Numbered from the stretch's first letter, positions 1 through 8,504 are shown. The stretch: 14,599 bases of DNA from Alphaproteobacteria bacterium (GCA_028822575.1 JAPKDN010000024.1:1-14599); one strand, 5' to 3'. Program-made: numbers and translations. The notes: generated from the letters alone by a model not told the origin.

Positions 1-944
1 CACCAGAACGCCAGCCCATTCTTGACAGTCGGGTCACGGCGGATCCGGCTGACATAGACCGCGTCCTCGCCAGCGCATTCCTGCGGCGTGACATAACCCT
101 CGTCCTCGCGGTGATCCACGACCACGATCCCCGGAAAAGCGTTCAATACATCGCGCGCACCTGGCTCGTCGATTGGCTTAGCGGTTTCGATGAACACCGC
201 CTCGGAATGACCGATAAAGACCGGCACGCGCACGCACATCGAGATCACCTCGATAGTCGGATCGAGCATCTTCTTAGTCTCGCAGGTCATCTTCCACTCT
301 TCCTTAGTGGAGCCGTCGTCCATGAATTTGTCGATATGCGGGATACAGTTGAACGCAATCTGCTTAGTAAATTCCTTCTTCTCGATCGGGTCGTTCACAT
401 AGACCGCCCGGGTTTGGGTGAACAGCTCATCCATGCCGGCGTTGCCGGCGCCAGAAGCTGACTGATAGGTCGAAACCACCGTTCGCTTGATCTTATAGGC
501 GTCATGCAGCGGTTTTAGCGCCATCACTAGCTGCGCGGTGGAGCAGTTTGGATTGGCGATGATGTTGCGCTTGCTATAGCCGGCGAGGGCGTGCGCGTTG
601 ACCTCGGGCACGATTAGCGGCACATCCGCGTCCATACGAAAATGCGAGCTATTGTCAATCACGATGGCGCCCTGCTTGGCGGCCTTCGGGGCGTATTCGG
701 CCGCGATGGCACCGCCAGCGGAGAACAGTGCGATATCGGTGCCCGTAAAATCGAAATCTTTAAGGGCCTGAATTTTCAGAATACGTTTCTCGCCGTAAGA
801 AACCTCTGTACCCTTCGAGCGCTCCGAAGCTAACGCGACAACGTCATCAGCCGGAAAATTACGTTCTTCCAGCGTCTGCAACATTTCCCGGCCGACCGCC
901 CCTGTGGCGCCGGCCACCGCAATCCTGTAGCCCATATCGTGCAT
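1..944 (-). CDS. asd: Aspartate-semialdehyde dehydrogenase (3' end cut by window edge)
   Basis: Asd reduces L-aspartyl-4-phosphate to aspartate semialdehyde with NADPH in the cytosol, at the branch to lysine/diaminopimelate, threonine and methionine. About 314 residues are visible and the C-terminus runs off the left edge; the family is usually near 340 residues. The N-terminus has the Rossmann motif VAGATGAVGREM (residues about 10-21), followed by FSAGG, DNSSHFRM and the active-site NPNCST with catalytic Cys134. The substrate-binding stretch QSASGAGNAGMDEL and the later IGHSEAV also fit the family. The start is ATG at 944 or the in-frame ATG at 935 (MGYRIAVAG); neither has a strong Shine-Dalgarno sequence, so it could be three residues shorter. 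It follows leuB after 173 bp, so it may be co-transcribed with the leu genes or have its own promoter. The family call is very secure. Confidence 0.96.
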   Translation of the reverse strand, partial: MHDMGYRIAVAGATGAVGREMLQTLEERNFPADDVVALASERSKGTEVSYGEKRILKIQALKDFDFTGTDIALFSAGGAIAAEYAPKAAKQGAIVIDNSSHFRMDADVPLIVPEVNAHALAGYSKRNIIANPNCSTAQLVMALKPLHDAYKIKRTVVSTYQSASGAGNAGMDELFTQTRAVYVNDPIEKKEFTKQIAFNCIPHIDKFMDDGSTKEEWKMTCETKKMLDPTIEVISMCVRVPVFIGHSEAVFIETAKPIDEPGARDVLNAFPGIVVVDHREDEGYVTPQECAGEDAVYVSRIRRDPTVKNGLAFW

Positions 945-981
945 CCATTTCGCTTGCCGCCGCGATCGTCACGCCGGTCAT

Positions 982-1001
982 CTCTTCCCACAAGGAAAGA
1001 G
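982..1001 (-). other. Small hairpin in the leuB-asd gap
   Basis: On the minus strand CTCTTTCC and GGGAAGAG form an 8-bp stem, with one G-U wobble, around a TTGT loop. It lies about 40 nt upstream of the asd start. No T-run follows, so it does not look like an intrinsic terminator. It could be an RNA structure in the asd leader or chance. No convincing promoter was found in the rest of the 945-1117 gap. Confidence 0.3.
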
Positions 1002-1117
1002 TCGGGAGATTTACGCCTGGTAAGGACGGAATGCAAGATTTCGTGGCATAAATCGCCGCGTAAAAGCCGCTATCCCACCGAAGGAAGGGATGACGATTAT
1101 TTTGTTGAACCTGCTTA

Positions 1118-2230
1118 TCAAGCCGCCTTGTCGAGCTCACCGAGGATGGCGTCCATCATCATGTCGGTGGCGACTGCGGTCATGCCGGGTTGCATGATGT
1201 CGGCGGTGCGCTTGCCAGAGGCCAGAACACGCTCGATGGCCGCGTCGATCAGATCGGCGTCGTCCGACATGTCGAAGGAATAGCGCAGCGCCATCGAGAA
1301 GCTCAGGAGCTCGGCGATCGGGTTGGCCATTTTCTTGCCGGCGATATCTGGAGCCGAACCATGCACTGGCTCGTATAGCGCGTGGCGCTTGCCGGTGACC
1401 TCGTCCACGGCACCAAGCGAGGCGGAGGGCAACATCCCGAGGGAGCCGGTCAGCATAGCGGCGCAATCGGAAAGCATGTCACCAAACAGGTTGTCGGTGA
1501 CAATAACGTCGAACTGCTTGGGGTTGCGCACCAGTTGCATGCCGCAATTGTCGGCGTACATGTGCTCGGTCTCCAAGTCCAGGGCTTCGGCGGCGAAGAG
1601 ATCGGTCATGACCTCACGCCACAGCACACCGGACATCATTACGTTGGATTTCTCGACCGAGGTGACCTTGCCACGGCGCTTGCGTGCCATGTCGATAGCG
1701 ACCCGACCGATGCGCTCGATCTCCGGTGTGGTGTAGAGATTGGTGTCGAAGCCCTTCTTGGTCCCGTCGGGCAGATCCTCGATGCCACGCGGCTCGGCGA
1801 AATAAATGCCGCCAGTCAGCTCACGCAGGATGAGCATATCCAACCCGGCGACAAATTCCCGCTTCAGGCTGGAAGAATCCGCCATCGCGTCAAAGACCAT
1901 TGCCGGCCGCAGATTGGCGAACAGGTCCATTTCCTTACGCAGGCGCAGCAGGCCGCGCTCTGGTTTCTGCTCGAATGGCAGGTCGTCATATTTCGGACCA
2001 CCAACCGAGCCAAACAGCACTGCGTCGGCATCCACCGCGTCGGCCAGGGTTTCATCGGTAAGCGGTGTGCCATGGGCATCAAATGCCGAGCCGCCGACCA
2101 GGCCTTCCTGGAGGTCGAAAGAGACTGAGCGCTTCTTGGCCAGCCAATCGACCACCCGTAGCACCTCTTTCACGACCTCCGGGCCGATACCGTCGCCAGG
2201 AAGGACCAATAGTTTTCTATTCGATGCCAT
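1118..2230 (-). CDS. leuB: 3-isopropylmalate dehydrogenase
   Basis: LeuB oxidises and decarboxylates (2R,3S)-3-isopropylmalate with NAD+ to 2-oxoisocaproate, the penultimate step of leucine synthesis. The protein has 370 residues, the normal family length. It opens with [14 protein letters not shown], the isocitrate/isopropylmalate dehydrogenase signature. It also has [10 protein letters not shown], the substrate-binding ANLRPAMVF and RELTGGIYF, and the metal-binding [10 protein letters not shown] near the middle. The C-terminal [18 protein letters not shown] is the NAD-binding loop that separates LeuB from isocitrate dehydrogenase. The ATG at 2230 is preceded by GGAAG with a 5-nt spacer, which supports this start. 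It lies downstream of leuD after 135 bp and upstream of asd, an arrangement common in alphaproteobacteria. Confidence 0.98.
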   Translation of the reverse strand: MASNRKLLVLPGDGIGPEVVKEVLRVVDWLAKKRSVSFDLQEGLVGGSAFDAHGTPLTDETLADAVDADAVLFGSVGGPKYDDLPFEQKPERGLLRLRKEMDLFANLRPAMVFDAMADSSSLKREFVAGLDMLILRELTGGIYFAEPRGIEDLPDGTKKGFDTNLYTTPEIERIGRVAIDMARKRRGKVTSVEKSNVMMSGVLWREVMTDLFAAEALDLETEHMYADNCGMQLVRNPKQFDVIVTDNLFGDMLSDCAAMLTGSLGMLPSASLGAVDEVTGKRHALYEPVHGSAPDIAGKKMANPIAELLSFSMALRYSFDMSDDADLIDAAIERVLASGKRTADIMQPGMTAVATDMMMDAILGELDKAA

Positions 2231-2323
2231 GACGTCTTCCGTTTCCGCGCCCTAATTCGTCGACCCATCTGGCAGGCCCACGATTGGGATCTAATGTTAT
2301 GTGATCAATTCAAGAGAGAACCA

Positions 2324-2355
2324 AGGGGGCTGTAAATCGTTGATCCCGGCCCCCT
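2324..2355 (-). terminator. Possible weak terminator or leader hairpin between leuD and leuB
   Basis: AGGGGGC (2324-2330) and GCCCCCT (2349-2355) form a 7-bp GC-rich stem around an 18-nt loop, starting 11 nt past the leuD stop. On the minus strand it is followed by a T-rich but interrupted tract (TGGTTCTCTCTT) rather than a clean run of T. It may attenuate read-through from leuCD into leuB. A weak promoter-like pair (TTGGTT, 17 nt, CATAAC) sits just downstream towards leuB. Confidence 0.35.
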
Positions 2356-2365
2356 CGAAAAATCG

Positions 2366-2971
2366 CTAGGCCCAAGGTTGCTCGACCGCCCGCTTAGCTT
2401 CGAAGTCGTCAATGCTGGACTTCTTCTCCATGGTCAGACCGATATCATCGAGACCATTCAACAGGCAATGCTTGCGGAACGGGTCGATCTCGAAGGTGAT
2501 CTTTTCGCCGTTGGGTCGGCCAATTTGTTGACTTTCCAAATCGACATCAAGTACCGAGTTGGCGCCGTTCTGGGCATCGTCCATCAACTGGTCGAGCTGC
2601 TCTTGGGTAACCACGATCGGCAGAACACCGTTCTTGAAGCAGTTATTAAAGAAGATGTCGGCGAAGCTGGTGGAAATCACACATTTTACGCCAAAATCCA
2701 GCAACGCCCAAGGCGCGTGCTCGCGCGAGGAACCGCAGCCGAAATTATCGCCGGCAACGATAATGCTGGCCTCGCGATAGGCCGGCTTGTTGAGCACGAA
2801 ATCAGGCTTTTCCGAGCCATCTTCGTTGAACCGCATCTCATTGAACAGATACTGGCCAAGGCCAGTTCGCTTGATGGTCTTCAGGAACTGCTTCGGGATC
2901 ACCTTATCGGTGTCGATGTTGATCATGTTGAGCGGAGCCGCGACCCCGCGATGGGTGTTGAACTTATCCAT
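2366..2971 (-). CDS. leuD: 3-isopropylmalate dehydratase small subunit
   Basis: LeuD is the small subunit of isopropylmalate isomerase. With LeuC it converts 2-isopropylmalate to 3-isopropylmalate through a dehydrated intermediate. The 201-residue product matches the usual length. It begins [20 protein letters not shown] and includes the [15 protein letters not shown] stretch and the substrate-recognition loop [17 protein letters not shown], all typical of LeuD. An in-frame TTG at 2992 would add seven residues and overlap the leuC stop. I chose the ATG at 2971 because GAGGGAG lies seven bases upstream of it and homologues start MDKF. It follows leuC after 17 bp, so the two subunits are co-transcribed. 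Confidence 0.98.
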   Translation of the reverse strand: MDKFNTHRGVAAPLNMINIDTDKVIPKQFLKTIKRTGLGQYLFNEMRFNEDGSEKPDFVLNKPAYREASIIVAGDNFGCGSSREHAPWALLDFGVKCVISTSFADIFFNNCFKNGVLPIVVTQEQLDQLMDDAQNGANSVLDVDLESQQIGRPNGEKITFEIDPFRKHCLLNGLDDIGLTMEKKSSIDDFEAKRAVEQPWA

Positions 2972-2978
2972 TCTCAGT

Positions 2979-2985
2979 CTCCCTC
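2979..2985 (-). promoter_or_regulatory. Ribosome binding site deciding the leuD start
   Basis: GAGGGAG on the minus strand is spaced 7 nt from ATG 2971. It lies inside any reading frame begun at the upstream TTG (2992), which favours the shorter LeuD. Confidence 0.7.
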
Positions 2986-2988
2986 GCG

Positions 2989-4398
2989 TCAAGTTAGGTC
3001 ACGAACGTCGGCCAACCGGCCGGCGATCGCGGCGGCTGCGGCCATAGCCGGGCTGACCAGGTGCGTGCGCCCGCCTAATCCTTGGCGGCTCTCAAAATTA
3101 CGATTAGAGGTTGAGGCACAACGCTGCCCCGGCTCAAGCCGATCGGCGTTCATCGCCAGGCACATGGAGCAACCTGGCTCCTGGCGCCAATCGAAACCAG
3201 CTTCCTCGAATATCGCGCCGAGACCCTCGGAATCAGCCAGCTCTTTTACGAGGCCGGAGCCCGCGACGATCATCGCGTGCACACCTTCAGCTACTTTCCG
3301 ACCCTTGGCGACTTCGGCGACGGCGCGCAGATCCTCGATGCGACCGTTGGTGCAGGAGCCGATGAAGACCTTGTCGACGGGCACTTCAGAAATCTTTCCG
3401 CCGGCGGTCAGGCCCATATACTCAAGCGAACGCTCGATCTTGGCCCGGCGCATCGGGTCCTCGACAGTCGCCGGGTCCGGGATTGTGCCGGTGACCGGGA
3501 TCACCTCCTCGGGATTGGTACCCCAGGTGATCTGCGGAACAATGTCCGCGGCCCGCATCACGACTTCCTTGTCGTAAGCCGCGCCTTCGTCCGACGGCAG
3601 GGTCTTCCAAAAGGCGACCGCCTGCTCGTAAGCGCCCGCCTTGGGGGCCATCGGCTTACCCATGAGATATTGGTAAGTTATCTCGTCCGGCGCGATCATG
3701 CCGGCGCGGGCACCCGCCTCGATTGCCATGTTGCAAATCGTCATCCGCGATTCCATCGACATCGCCTTGATGCAATCGCCAGCGAACTCGATGACATGGC
3801 CGGTACCGCCGGCGGTGCCGATCTCGCCGATGATCGCCAGGATTACGTCCTTCGCCGTCACGCCGACCGGCAGATTGCCCTCAACCGTGACCCGCATGTT
3901 CTTGGCCGGTTTCTGGACCAGTGTCTGGGTCGCCAATACGTGTTCAACTTCGGAGGTGCCAATGCCGAAAGCCAGCGCTCCAAAGGCGCCGTGGGTCGCT
4001 GTGTGGCTGTCACCGCAAACTATGGTCATGCCGGGTTGGGTAAAGCCCTGCTCTGGACCGATTATATGGACGATGCCGCGCCTGACGTCAGTCAGCTCGA
4101 AATACGGGACGCCGAATTCCTTGACGTTGGACTCCAGCGTTTCGACCTGGATCCGCGAATCCTCTTCCGCTATCCCCTTAGTGATATCCGTGGTTGGGGT
4201 GTTGTGATCTGCCACCGCAAGGGTGAGATCGGTCCGCCGCACCTTTCGGCCGGCATTGCGCAGCCCCTCGAAGGCCTGCGGGCTGGTCACCTCGTGCACC
4301 AGATGTCGGTCGATATAGATGAGACAGGTCCCATCGTCTTGTCGATCGACCAAATGGGAATCCCAGATCTTGTCGAATAATGTGCGCGCCTTCGCCAT
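2989..4398 (-). CDS. leuC: 3-isopropylmalate dehydratase large subunit
   Basis: LeuC is the [4Fe-4S] aconitase-family large subunit of isopropylmalate isomerase and pairs with the adjacent LeuD. The product has 469 residues, against about 466 in E. coli. Cluster-ligand cysteines appear as IGSCTNGR (Cys349) and PGCSMC (Cys410, Cys413). Other family signatures are [21 protein letters not shown] and STSNRNF. The last motif continues as ESRQG where many homologues have EGRQG, a mild substitution. An in-frame ATG at 4422 would add eight residues. The ATG at 4398 is preferred because a strong GGGGAGGTGA lies between the two. leuC heads the leu cluster and has a long upstream region. Confidence 0.98.
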   Translation of the reverse strand: MAKARTLFDKIWDSHLVDRQDDGTCLIYIDRHLVHEVTSPQAFEGLRNAGRKVRRTDLTLAVADHNTPTTDITKGIAEEDSRIQVETLESNVKEFGVPYFELTDVRRGIVHIIGPEQGFTQPGMTIVCGDSHTATHGAFGALAFGIGTSEVEHVLATQTLVQKPAKNMRVTVEGNLPVGVTAKDVILAIIGEIGTAGGTGHVIEFAGDCIKAMSMESRMTICNMAIEAGARAGMIAPDEITYQYLMGKPMAPKAGAYEQAVAFWKTLPSDEGAAYDKEVVMRAADIVPQITWGTNPEEVIPVTGTIPDPATVEDPMRRAKIERSLEYMGLTAGGKISEVPVDKVFIGSCTNGRIEDLRAVAEVAKGRKVAEGVHAMIVAGSGLVKELADSEGLGAIFEEAGFDWRQEPGCSMCLAMNADRLEPGQRCASTSNRNFESRQGLGGRTHLVSPAMAAAAAIAGRLADVRDLT

Positions 4399-4405
4399 GG
4401 TCGCG

Positions 4406-4415
4406 TCACCTCCCC
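4406..4415 (-). promoter_or_regulatory. Strong Shine-Dalgarno site of leuC
   Basis: GGGGAGGTGA on the minus strand lies 7 nt before ATG 4398. It is downstream of the alternative ATG at 4422, so it decides the leuC start. Confidence 0.8.
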
Positions 4416-4480
4416 TAAGCATGAACTTGGTTCAATTGCCGGCGAGCGCCTCACTTTGGCGCCCCCGACGGTCCGCCCGA

Positions 4481-4489
4481 TAATAGTAG
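4481..4489 (-). promoter_or_regulatory. Run of three rare leucine codons in the leuC leader (candidate leader peptide)
   Basis: On the minus strand CTA CTA TTA are consecutive codons of a 63-codon frame starting GTG at 4642 and stopping at 4451. They lie about 80-90 nt upstream of leuC. The genes in this window mostly use CTG, CTC and CTT, so three rare leucine codons in a row resemble the control codons of leucine leader peptides. The GTG has no Shine-Dalgarno site but falls about 5 nt after the predicted transcript start, so it could be read as a near-leaderless start. I see no clear terminator/antiterminator pair, so attenuation is only a suggestion. Confidence 0.25.
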
Positions 4490-4653
4490 ATCAACCGCGC
4501 CGGAGAAAGCCGAAATTCCAATGAACCGGCCGTGTGGGCTTCTGTCGCGACTTCCATCATCACCCTGGTGCCCGAAGGCCTTTCCCGCGCAGACAGGGAG
4601 ACGAGCCGAAGGTCCAATCGCCGCCGGACATCGCGGCTTCACGGAGGCAAACT

Positions 4654-4682
4654 AGTATAGAGATCGCAAAGTTGGCGATAAA
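4654..4682 (-). promoter_or_regulatory. Candidate leuC promoter
   Basis: The minus strand has a good -10 element TATACT (4654-4659). At 17-bp spacing the -35 position reads TTTATC, a poor match. The site lies directly downstream of the rplS terminator, where a promoter for the leu genes would be expected. The predicted transcript start is near 4647, which leaves a leader of about 250 nt. The weak -35 suggests an activator or a different promoter. Confidence 0.4.
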
Positions 4683-4686
4683 CACA

Positions 4687-4718
4687 AATATGGCGCGTCA
4701 GGCCCGACGCGCCATATT
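4687..4718 (-). terminator. Intrinsic terminator of the ffh-rpsP-rimM-trmD-rplS operon
   Basis: AATATGGCGCGTC and GACGCGCCATATT form a perfect 13-bp stem around a 6-nt loop. On the minus strand it is followed by TTTGTGTTTAT and lies about 50 nt beyond the rplS stop. The sequence on the plus-strand side is A-rich, so the hairpin works as a terminator in the rplS direction. Confidence 0.85.
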
Positions 4719-4771
4719 AAAACTTTAAGTCCACCTTCAATCAGGCCGCAAGGCCCAACCGGGACGATGCC

Positions 4772-5161
4772 TCAGCCCGCGGCGACCTTGGCCTTGGGCG
4801 GGCGAGTCACCTTCTCGGCGATCCGCGCCGACTTGCCGCGACGACCGCGCAGGTAATACAGCTTAGCGCGGCGGACACGACCACGGCGCACCACCTCGAT
4901 ATTGGCGATCCGGGGCGAGAACAGCGGGAAGATCCGCTCGACACCCTCGCCGTAGGAGATTTTGCGAACCGTGAAGTTCGAATTGATCGAGTCTGCCTTG
5001 CGAGCGATGCACACGCCCTCGAAGATCTGGATCCGCTCGCGCGTGCCCTCGACGACCTTCACATGAACCTTGAGCGTATCGCCCGGCCCAAACTCGGGAA
5101 CCGGTCGGGTCGCATTCATCTTGTCGACCTGTTCTTGGCTAATCTGTTCGACGATGTTCAT
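4772..5161 (-). CDS. rplS: 50S ribosomal protein L19
   Basis: L19 is a large-subunit ribosomal protein at the interface with the 30S subunit. The 129-residue product begins [15 protein letters not shown] and contains [43 protein letters not shown] and the basic [22 protein letters not shown], the standard order of L19 motifs. The open frame extends 63 codons further upstream inside trmD. The ATG at 5161 is the real start by homology and because GGAG sits 8 nt before it. It is the last gene of the ffh-rpsP-rimM-trmD-rplS operon, overlaps the trmD 3' end's immediate vicinity with only 17 bp between them, and ends before a strong terminator. Confidence 0.98.
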   Translation of the reverse strand: MNIVEQISQEQVDKMNATRPVPEFGPGDTLKVHVKVVEGTRERIQIFEGVCIARKADSINSNFTVRKISYGEGVERIFPLFSPRIANIEVVRRGRVRRAKLYYLRGRRGKSARIAEKVTRPPKAKVAAG

Positions 5162-5178
5162 CGGTCTTGCTCCACGTC

Positions 5179-5943
5179 CTATCCGGCTTTGGGCTTTCGA
5201 GCCACCGGGGCCTTGCGTTCCTGCTGGTAGCGGTCCCAGAGATCCGGACGCCGCTCCCGCGTGATATCTTCCGCCTGTTCGCGTCGCCATGCATCGATAC
5301 GCGCATGGTGTCCCGACAGGAGGACCTCGGGCACGGCCCTGCCGTTCCAATCCCGAGGTTGGGTGTAGAGGGGATACTCAAGCAATCCCTCCACGAAACT
5401 TTCTTCGGCCAAACCATCCACTGCGCCCAAGACACCTGGCAGCAACCGTATACAGGCATCAAGAACGGCCAAGGCCGCGACTTCTCCACCGGATAGGACG
5501 AAATCGCCAAGGCTGACTTCCTCCAGGCCACGTGCCTCGATCACTCTTTGATCCAGACCCTCGTACCGCCCACAAAGCAAAACTACTCCAGGTTCCGCCG
5601 CAAGCTCCGCCGCCATCGCCTGATCGAACCGTTGGCCCCTGGGCGAAAGATATATCCTTCGTCCCGGTTCCGCCTCGACCGAGGCCAGCGCCACGTTCAC
5701 CACATCGGGCCGTAACACCATCCCCGCGCCACCCCCAAAAGGAGTGTCGTCCACGGAGCGGTGCTTATCGCGCGCGAAGTCTCGAATGTCCAGCGCTTTA
5801 AGCGTCCAAGCCCCGCTTTTCAGCGCTTTTCCAGCCAGTGTAAATCCCAACGGACCCGGGAACATCTCTGGAAACAGACTTAGCACCGTGGCCCGCCAGG
5901 GAACCGTCTCGACGCTCCCCAAGGATTCCGCCATGTCCGTCAC
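5179..5943 (-). CDS. trmD: tRNA (guanine37-N1)-methyltransferase
   Basis: TrmD methylates N1 of G37 next to the anticodon, using S-adenosylmethionine, and so limits +1 frameshifting. The 254-residue product has the knotted SPOUT-fold signatures: LSLFPEMF near the start, [17 protein letters not shown] (about residues 65-81), [13 protein letters not shown] (about 122-134) and [10 protein letters not shown] (about 145-154). The start is probably GTG 5943, which overlaps the rimM stop as GTGA with GGAG seven bases upstream. The in-frame ATG at 5934 is possible and would remove three residues. Translational coupling with rimM is likely. Confidence 0.97.
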   Translation of the reverse strand: MTDMAESLGSVETVPWRATVLSLFPEMFPGPLGFTLAGKALKSGAWTLKALDIRDFARDKHRSVDDTPFGGGAGMVLRPDVVNVALASVEAEPGRRIYLSPRGQRFDQAMAAELAAEPGVVLLCGRYEGLDQRVIEARGLEEVSLGDFVLSGGEVAALAVLDACIRLLPGVLGAVDGLAEESFVEGLLEYPLYTQPRDWNGRAVPEVLLSGHHARIDAWRREQAEDITRERRPDLWDRYQQERKAPVARKPKAG

Positions 5944-6500
5944 CCACCCGCTCCGCTCTCCCCGTCCGCGCCGGCGGCTGCGGCATCGTCTTCATCATCC
6001 TCCAGCATCCCCGGCATCGGATCAACGACCAGCCGCCTGCCGTCCAAATCAACCACCGGCACTGATATCTCGTTGAACGGCAACAAGACGCTTTGGCTTG
6101 ATCCGGCGAGGCGCACGTCGAGTAAATTGCCAGCGCCGAAGTCATGGACTGAAAGGACGGTCCCTAGTTGGGAGCCGTCGGTTTTCTCAACCCGCAAGCC
6201 AATCAGATCGGCGTGATAGAACTCGTTCTCTTCCGGCGCCGGCAGCGCCTCTCGAGGAACGTAAAGCATCGTTCCCTTTAAGGCTTCAGCGGCATTTCGG
6301 TCATCGACCCCCTCGACCCGAGCCAACAGAACGCCTTTCGCCTGACCTTGTATCTTCAGGGAAAAGCGTTTTCCAGCATCGTTCTCAAGCGGGCCATAGG
6401 CCGCGAGGTCCAAGGCATTCTCGGCGAAACTTTTTAAACGAACCACCCCGCGCACACCGTGCACGCCGACTATCACCCCCATGCAGACCCGCTCGGACAT
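5940..6500 (-). CDS. rimM: Ribosome maturation factor RimM
   Basis: RimM assists late assembly of the 30S head and binds ribosomal protein S19. The 186-residue product has the N-terminal RimM domain ([34 protein letters not shown]) and a C-terminal PRC barrel ([49 protein letters not shown]). It ends in an acidic then Ala/Gly-rich tail ([12 protein letters not shown]) that is probably disordered. The TGA overlaps the GTG of trmD by four bases. It lies 50 bp after rpsP, the usual neighbour. Confidence 0.96.
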   Translation of the reverse strand: MSERVCMGVIVGVHGVRGVVRLKSFAENALDLAAYGPLENDAGKRFSLKIQGQAKGVLLARVEGVDDRNAAEALKGTMLYVPREALPAPEENEFYHADLIGLRVEKTDGSQLGTVLSVHDFGAGNLLDVRLAGSSQSVLLPFNEISVPVVDLDGRRLVVDPMPGMLEDDEDDAAAAGADGESGAGG

Positions 6501-6550
6501 CCGTGTCGGTCCCGCTCTCCAAGTATAACCAACGACCCAGGTAACCCCGC

Positions 6551-6973
6551 TTATTCGGCGGCTGCTTCTGGCGCGGCCGATGCCGCAGCGTCGGCGGCTG
6601 CTTCCGCAGCGTCGGCGGCTGCTTCCGCAGCGTCGGCGGCCTTGGAGATGGCTTCTGCCTCGCGCTCGGTGCGCTTCTTACCAGGCGCGGCCTTTTTCGG
6701 CTGATCGCGGTACTGGAACGCCGGCATCAGGTCAAGAGAGGCCAGGAACTTATGCACCCGCTCGGTCGGTTTGGCGCCAACGGACATCCAATGTTGAATC
6801 CGCTCGGCGTTCACGGTAAGACGCTGTGGGTGATCCTTGGGGACCATCGGGTTGTAGGTGCCGACCTTTTCGATAAACAGACCATCGCGAGGGCTGGTGT
6901 TCTCGGCAATCACGATCCGGTAAAACGGGCGCTTCTTGGCGCCACCGCGCGCCAGACGAATTTTCAGAGCCAT
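6551..6973 (-). CDS. rpsP: 30S ribosomal protein S16 with an alanine-rich C-terminal tail
   Basis: S16 is a small-subunit protein that stabilises 16S rRNA helices early in 30S assembly. The S16 core occupies roughly residues 1-85: [34 protein letters not shown] and the helix with [16 protein letters not shown]. The protein has 140 residues, well above the 80-90 of the core. The excess is a Lys-rich linker followed by a low-complexity Ala/Asp/Glu tail encoded partly by a 21-bp tandem repeat. Extended Ala-rich S16 tails occur in alphaproteobacteria; here the repeat suggests recent slippage. GGAG lies 11 nt before the ATG. It follows ffh after 33 bp and is the second gene of the operon. Confidence 0.97.
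   Translation of the reverse strand: MALKIRLARGGAKKRPFYRIVIAENTSPRDGLFIEKVGTYNPMVPKDHPQRLTVNAERIQHWMSVGAKPTERVHKFLASLDLMPAFQYRDQPKKAAPGKKRTEREAEAISKAADAAEAAADAAEAAADAAASAAPEAAAE
6585..6640. repeat. 21-bp tandem repeat inside the rpsP tail
   Basis: The unit GCAGCGTCGGCGGCTGCTTC plus a final C is present twice without error (6585-6605, 6606-6626), followed by a 14-bp partial third copy (6627-6640). It is in frame and encodes repeated Ala-Ala-Asp-Ala-Ala-Glu-Ala heptads. The multiple of three keeps the frame when copies are gained or lost. Confidence 0.9.
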
Positions 6974-7006
6974 TGCGTAAGGTTCTCCAGTTTAACATGT
7001 CAGTGT

Positions 7007-8491
7007 TCAGCGCTTCGTGGGGAAGCGCGGTAATCCTCCGAGCCGGCCCAATCCAGGCAGACCACCCCCCATGCCGCTACCCAATCCACTGGGAAGCTGC
7101 ATCGGCGCTTGTTGTCCGGGTGCGGCCGGCATATCTCCCGGCGAAGGCATGCCGCCCCCACCGAGAAGGGCTCCCAAACCCTTCATGCCGCCCATCTTGC
7201 CCATCTGCTTCATCATCCGGCCCATTTCCATGTGTTGTTTGAGAAGCCGGTTGATCTGTTGTGGCGATGTCCCCGACCCGGACGCGATCCGGCGCTTGCG
7301 CGACGCGTTCAACAGTTTCGGGTTCTTGCGTTCCTTCTTGGTCATCGACTGGATGATCGCCGCCTGGCGGCCGATCGCCTTGTCGTCGACCCCGGCGGCG
7401 TCCATTTGCTTTTGCATCTTGGAAACACCTGGAAGCATGCCCATCAAGCCCCCAAGCCCGCCCATTTTCGAAACTTGCTGTAGCTGGCTCAACATATCGT
7501 CCAGGTCGAATTGACCTTTCTGCATGCGCGCCGAGAGGCGTTCCGCCTCCTCGACCTCAATGGTCTCTGCCGCTTTTTCGACCAGGCTGACCACATCGCC
7601 CATGCCAAGGATGCGCCCGGCTACCCGCTCGGGATGGAAATCCTCTAGGGCGTCGATTTTCTCGCCGGTGCCAACGACCTTGATTGGTACACCGGTTACC
7701 GCTCGCATCGAAAGCGCAGCGCCGCCCCGGGCGTCACCATCCATTCGGGTTAGCACGATGCCGGTCAGGCCAATCTGGTCTTGGAAATTCCGCGCCGTTA
7801 TAACGGCGTCCTGACCGGTCATCGCATCGGCGACCAGCAAGGTTTCCACCGGGTTAATTGCGTCACGGATCTGGCGAACCTCGTCCATTAATCCCTGGTT
7901 GATCGACACCCGGCCGGCGGTATCCAGCATCACGACGTCATAGCCTTGCAGCCGGCCCGCCGTCATTGCCCGCTTGGCGATCGACAAGGCGCTTTCGCCC
8001 TCGGCCATCGGCAGGGTCGCGACGCCGGTTTGCTCGCCCAAAACCCGCAACTGCTCGCGCGCCGCCGGACGAGTGATGTCCAACGAGGCCATCATGACTT
8101 TCTTTTTGTCGCGATTGGTCAGCCGTGCCGCGATCTTAGCGGTACTGGTGGTCTTACCGCCGCCCTGCAAGCCAACCATTAGGATAGGCACTGGCGGCAC
8201 CGCGTTCAGCTCGATCCAAGCCGACTTTGTTCCCAGCATCTCGACCAGATTGTCATGGACGATCTTGATGACCTGCTGGCCCGGCGTGACCGACCGGATT
8301 ACCTCCTGGCCGACCGCGCGCTCGCGCACCCGATCGATGAATCCCTTGACAACATCCAGCGCCACATCTGCCTCAAGCAAGGCGATCCGCACCTCGCGCA
8401 TGGCCGTGTCCACGTCACCCTCTTTAAGAGCGCCGCGTCGCTTTAGGCGATCAAAGACTTCGCCAAGACGGTCTGACAGGCTTTCAAACAA
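7007..8491 (-). CDS. ffh: Signal recognition particle protein Ffh
   Basis: Ffh is the SRP54 GTPase. With 4.5S RNA it binds signal sequences on translating ribosomes and delivers them to FtsY at the inner membrane. The 494-residue product has the N domain (LFESLSDRLGEVFDRL), then the G domain with P-loop GLQGGGKTTS (108-116), DTAGR (190-194) and TRMDGDARGG (248-257, Arg where TKMD is usual). The M domain carries Met-rich segments and RNA-binding RRIASGSGTS (400-409). A Gly/Met/Pro-rich tail follows. The frame stays open to 8644, but those 51 extra residues lack homology and overlap the promoter. I chose TTG 8491 because GGGAGAG lies 6 nt before it and homologues begin MFESLSDRL. Confidence 0.96.
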   Translation of the reverse strand: MFESLSDRLGEVFDRLKRRGALKEGDVDTAMREVRIALLEADVALDVVKGFIDRVRERAVGQEVIRSVTPGQQVIKIVHDNLVEMLGTKSAWIELNAVPPVPILMVGLQGGGKTTSTAKIAARLTNRDKKKVMMASLDITRPAAREQLRVLGEQTGVATLPMAEGESALSIAKRAMTAGRLQGYDVVMLDTAGRVSINQGLMDEVRQIRDAINPVETLLVADAMTGQDAVITARNFQDQIGLTGIVLTRMDGDARGGAALSMRAVTGVPIKVVGTGEKIDALEDFHPERVAGRILGMGDVVSLVEKAAETIEVEEAERLSARMQKGQFDLDDMLSQLQQVSKMGGLGGLMGMLPGVSKMQKQMDAAGVDDKAIGRQAAIIQSMTKKERKNPKLLNASRKRRIASGSGTSPQQINRLLKQHMEMGRMMKQMGKMGGMKGLGALLGGGGMPSPGDMPAAPGQQAPMQLPSGLGSGMGGGLPGLGRLGGLPRFPTKR

Positions 8492-8497
8492 ACTATT

Positions 8498-8504
8498 CTC
8501 TCCC
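8498..8504 (-). promoter_or_regulatory. Ribosome binding site deciding the TTG start of ffh
   Basis: GGGAGAG on the minus strand is spaced 6 nt from TTG 8491. No ATG in the frame lies near the point where Ffh homology begins, so this site fixes the start. Confidence 0.75.

Larger units (their letters stand above)
4399..4771. other. Intergenic region between rplS and leuC
   Basis: This 373-bp gap holds no gene I can support. From right to left it contains the rplS operon terminator (4687-4718), a candidate leuC promoter (4654-4682), and about 250 nt of potential leuC leader with the strong leuC Shine-Dalgarno site at its end. Two short minus-strand reading frames cross the leader. One (4451-4642, GTG start) contains the consecutive leucine codons CTA CTA TTA. 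The other (4432-4557) starts at an ATG with AGGG five bases upstream. Neither resembles a protein I know. Confidence 0.6.

Noticed and set aside
2378..3577. 399-residue plus-strand open frame across leuD and leuC
   Set aside because: It crosses two certain genes on the other strand; its translation has no family features.
3277..4380. 367-residue plus-strand open frame antisense to leuC
   Set aside because: Shadow frame of a secure leuC, with nothing recognisable.
4432..4557. Short minus-strand frame with three tyrosine codons in a row upstream of leuC
   Set aside because: The tyrosines are the overlapping reading of the leucine codons, and tyrosine has no link to leu regulation. The AGGG before its ATG is not enough to call a gene.
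6585..6640. Tandem repeat as a CRISPR-like or intergenic repeat
   Set aside because: It has no spacers and is in-frame coding sequence of rpsP.
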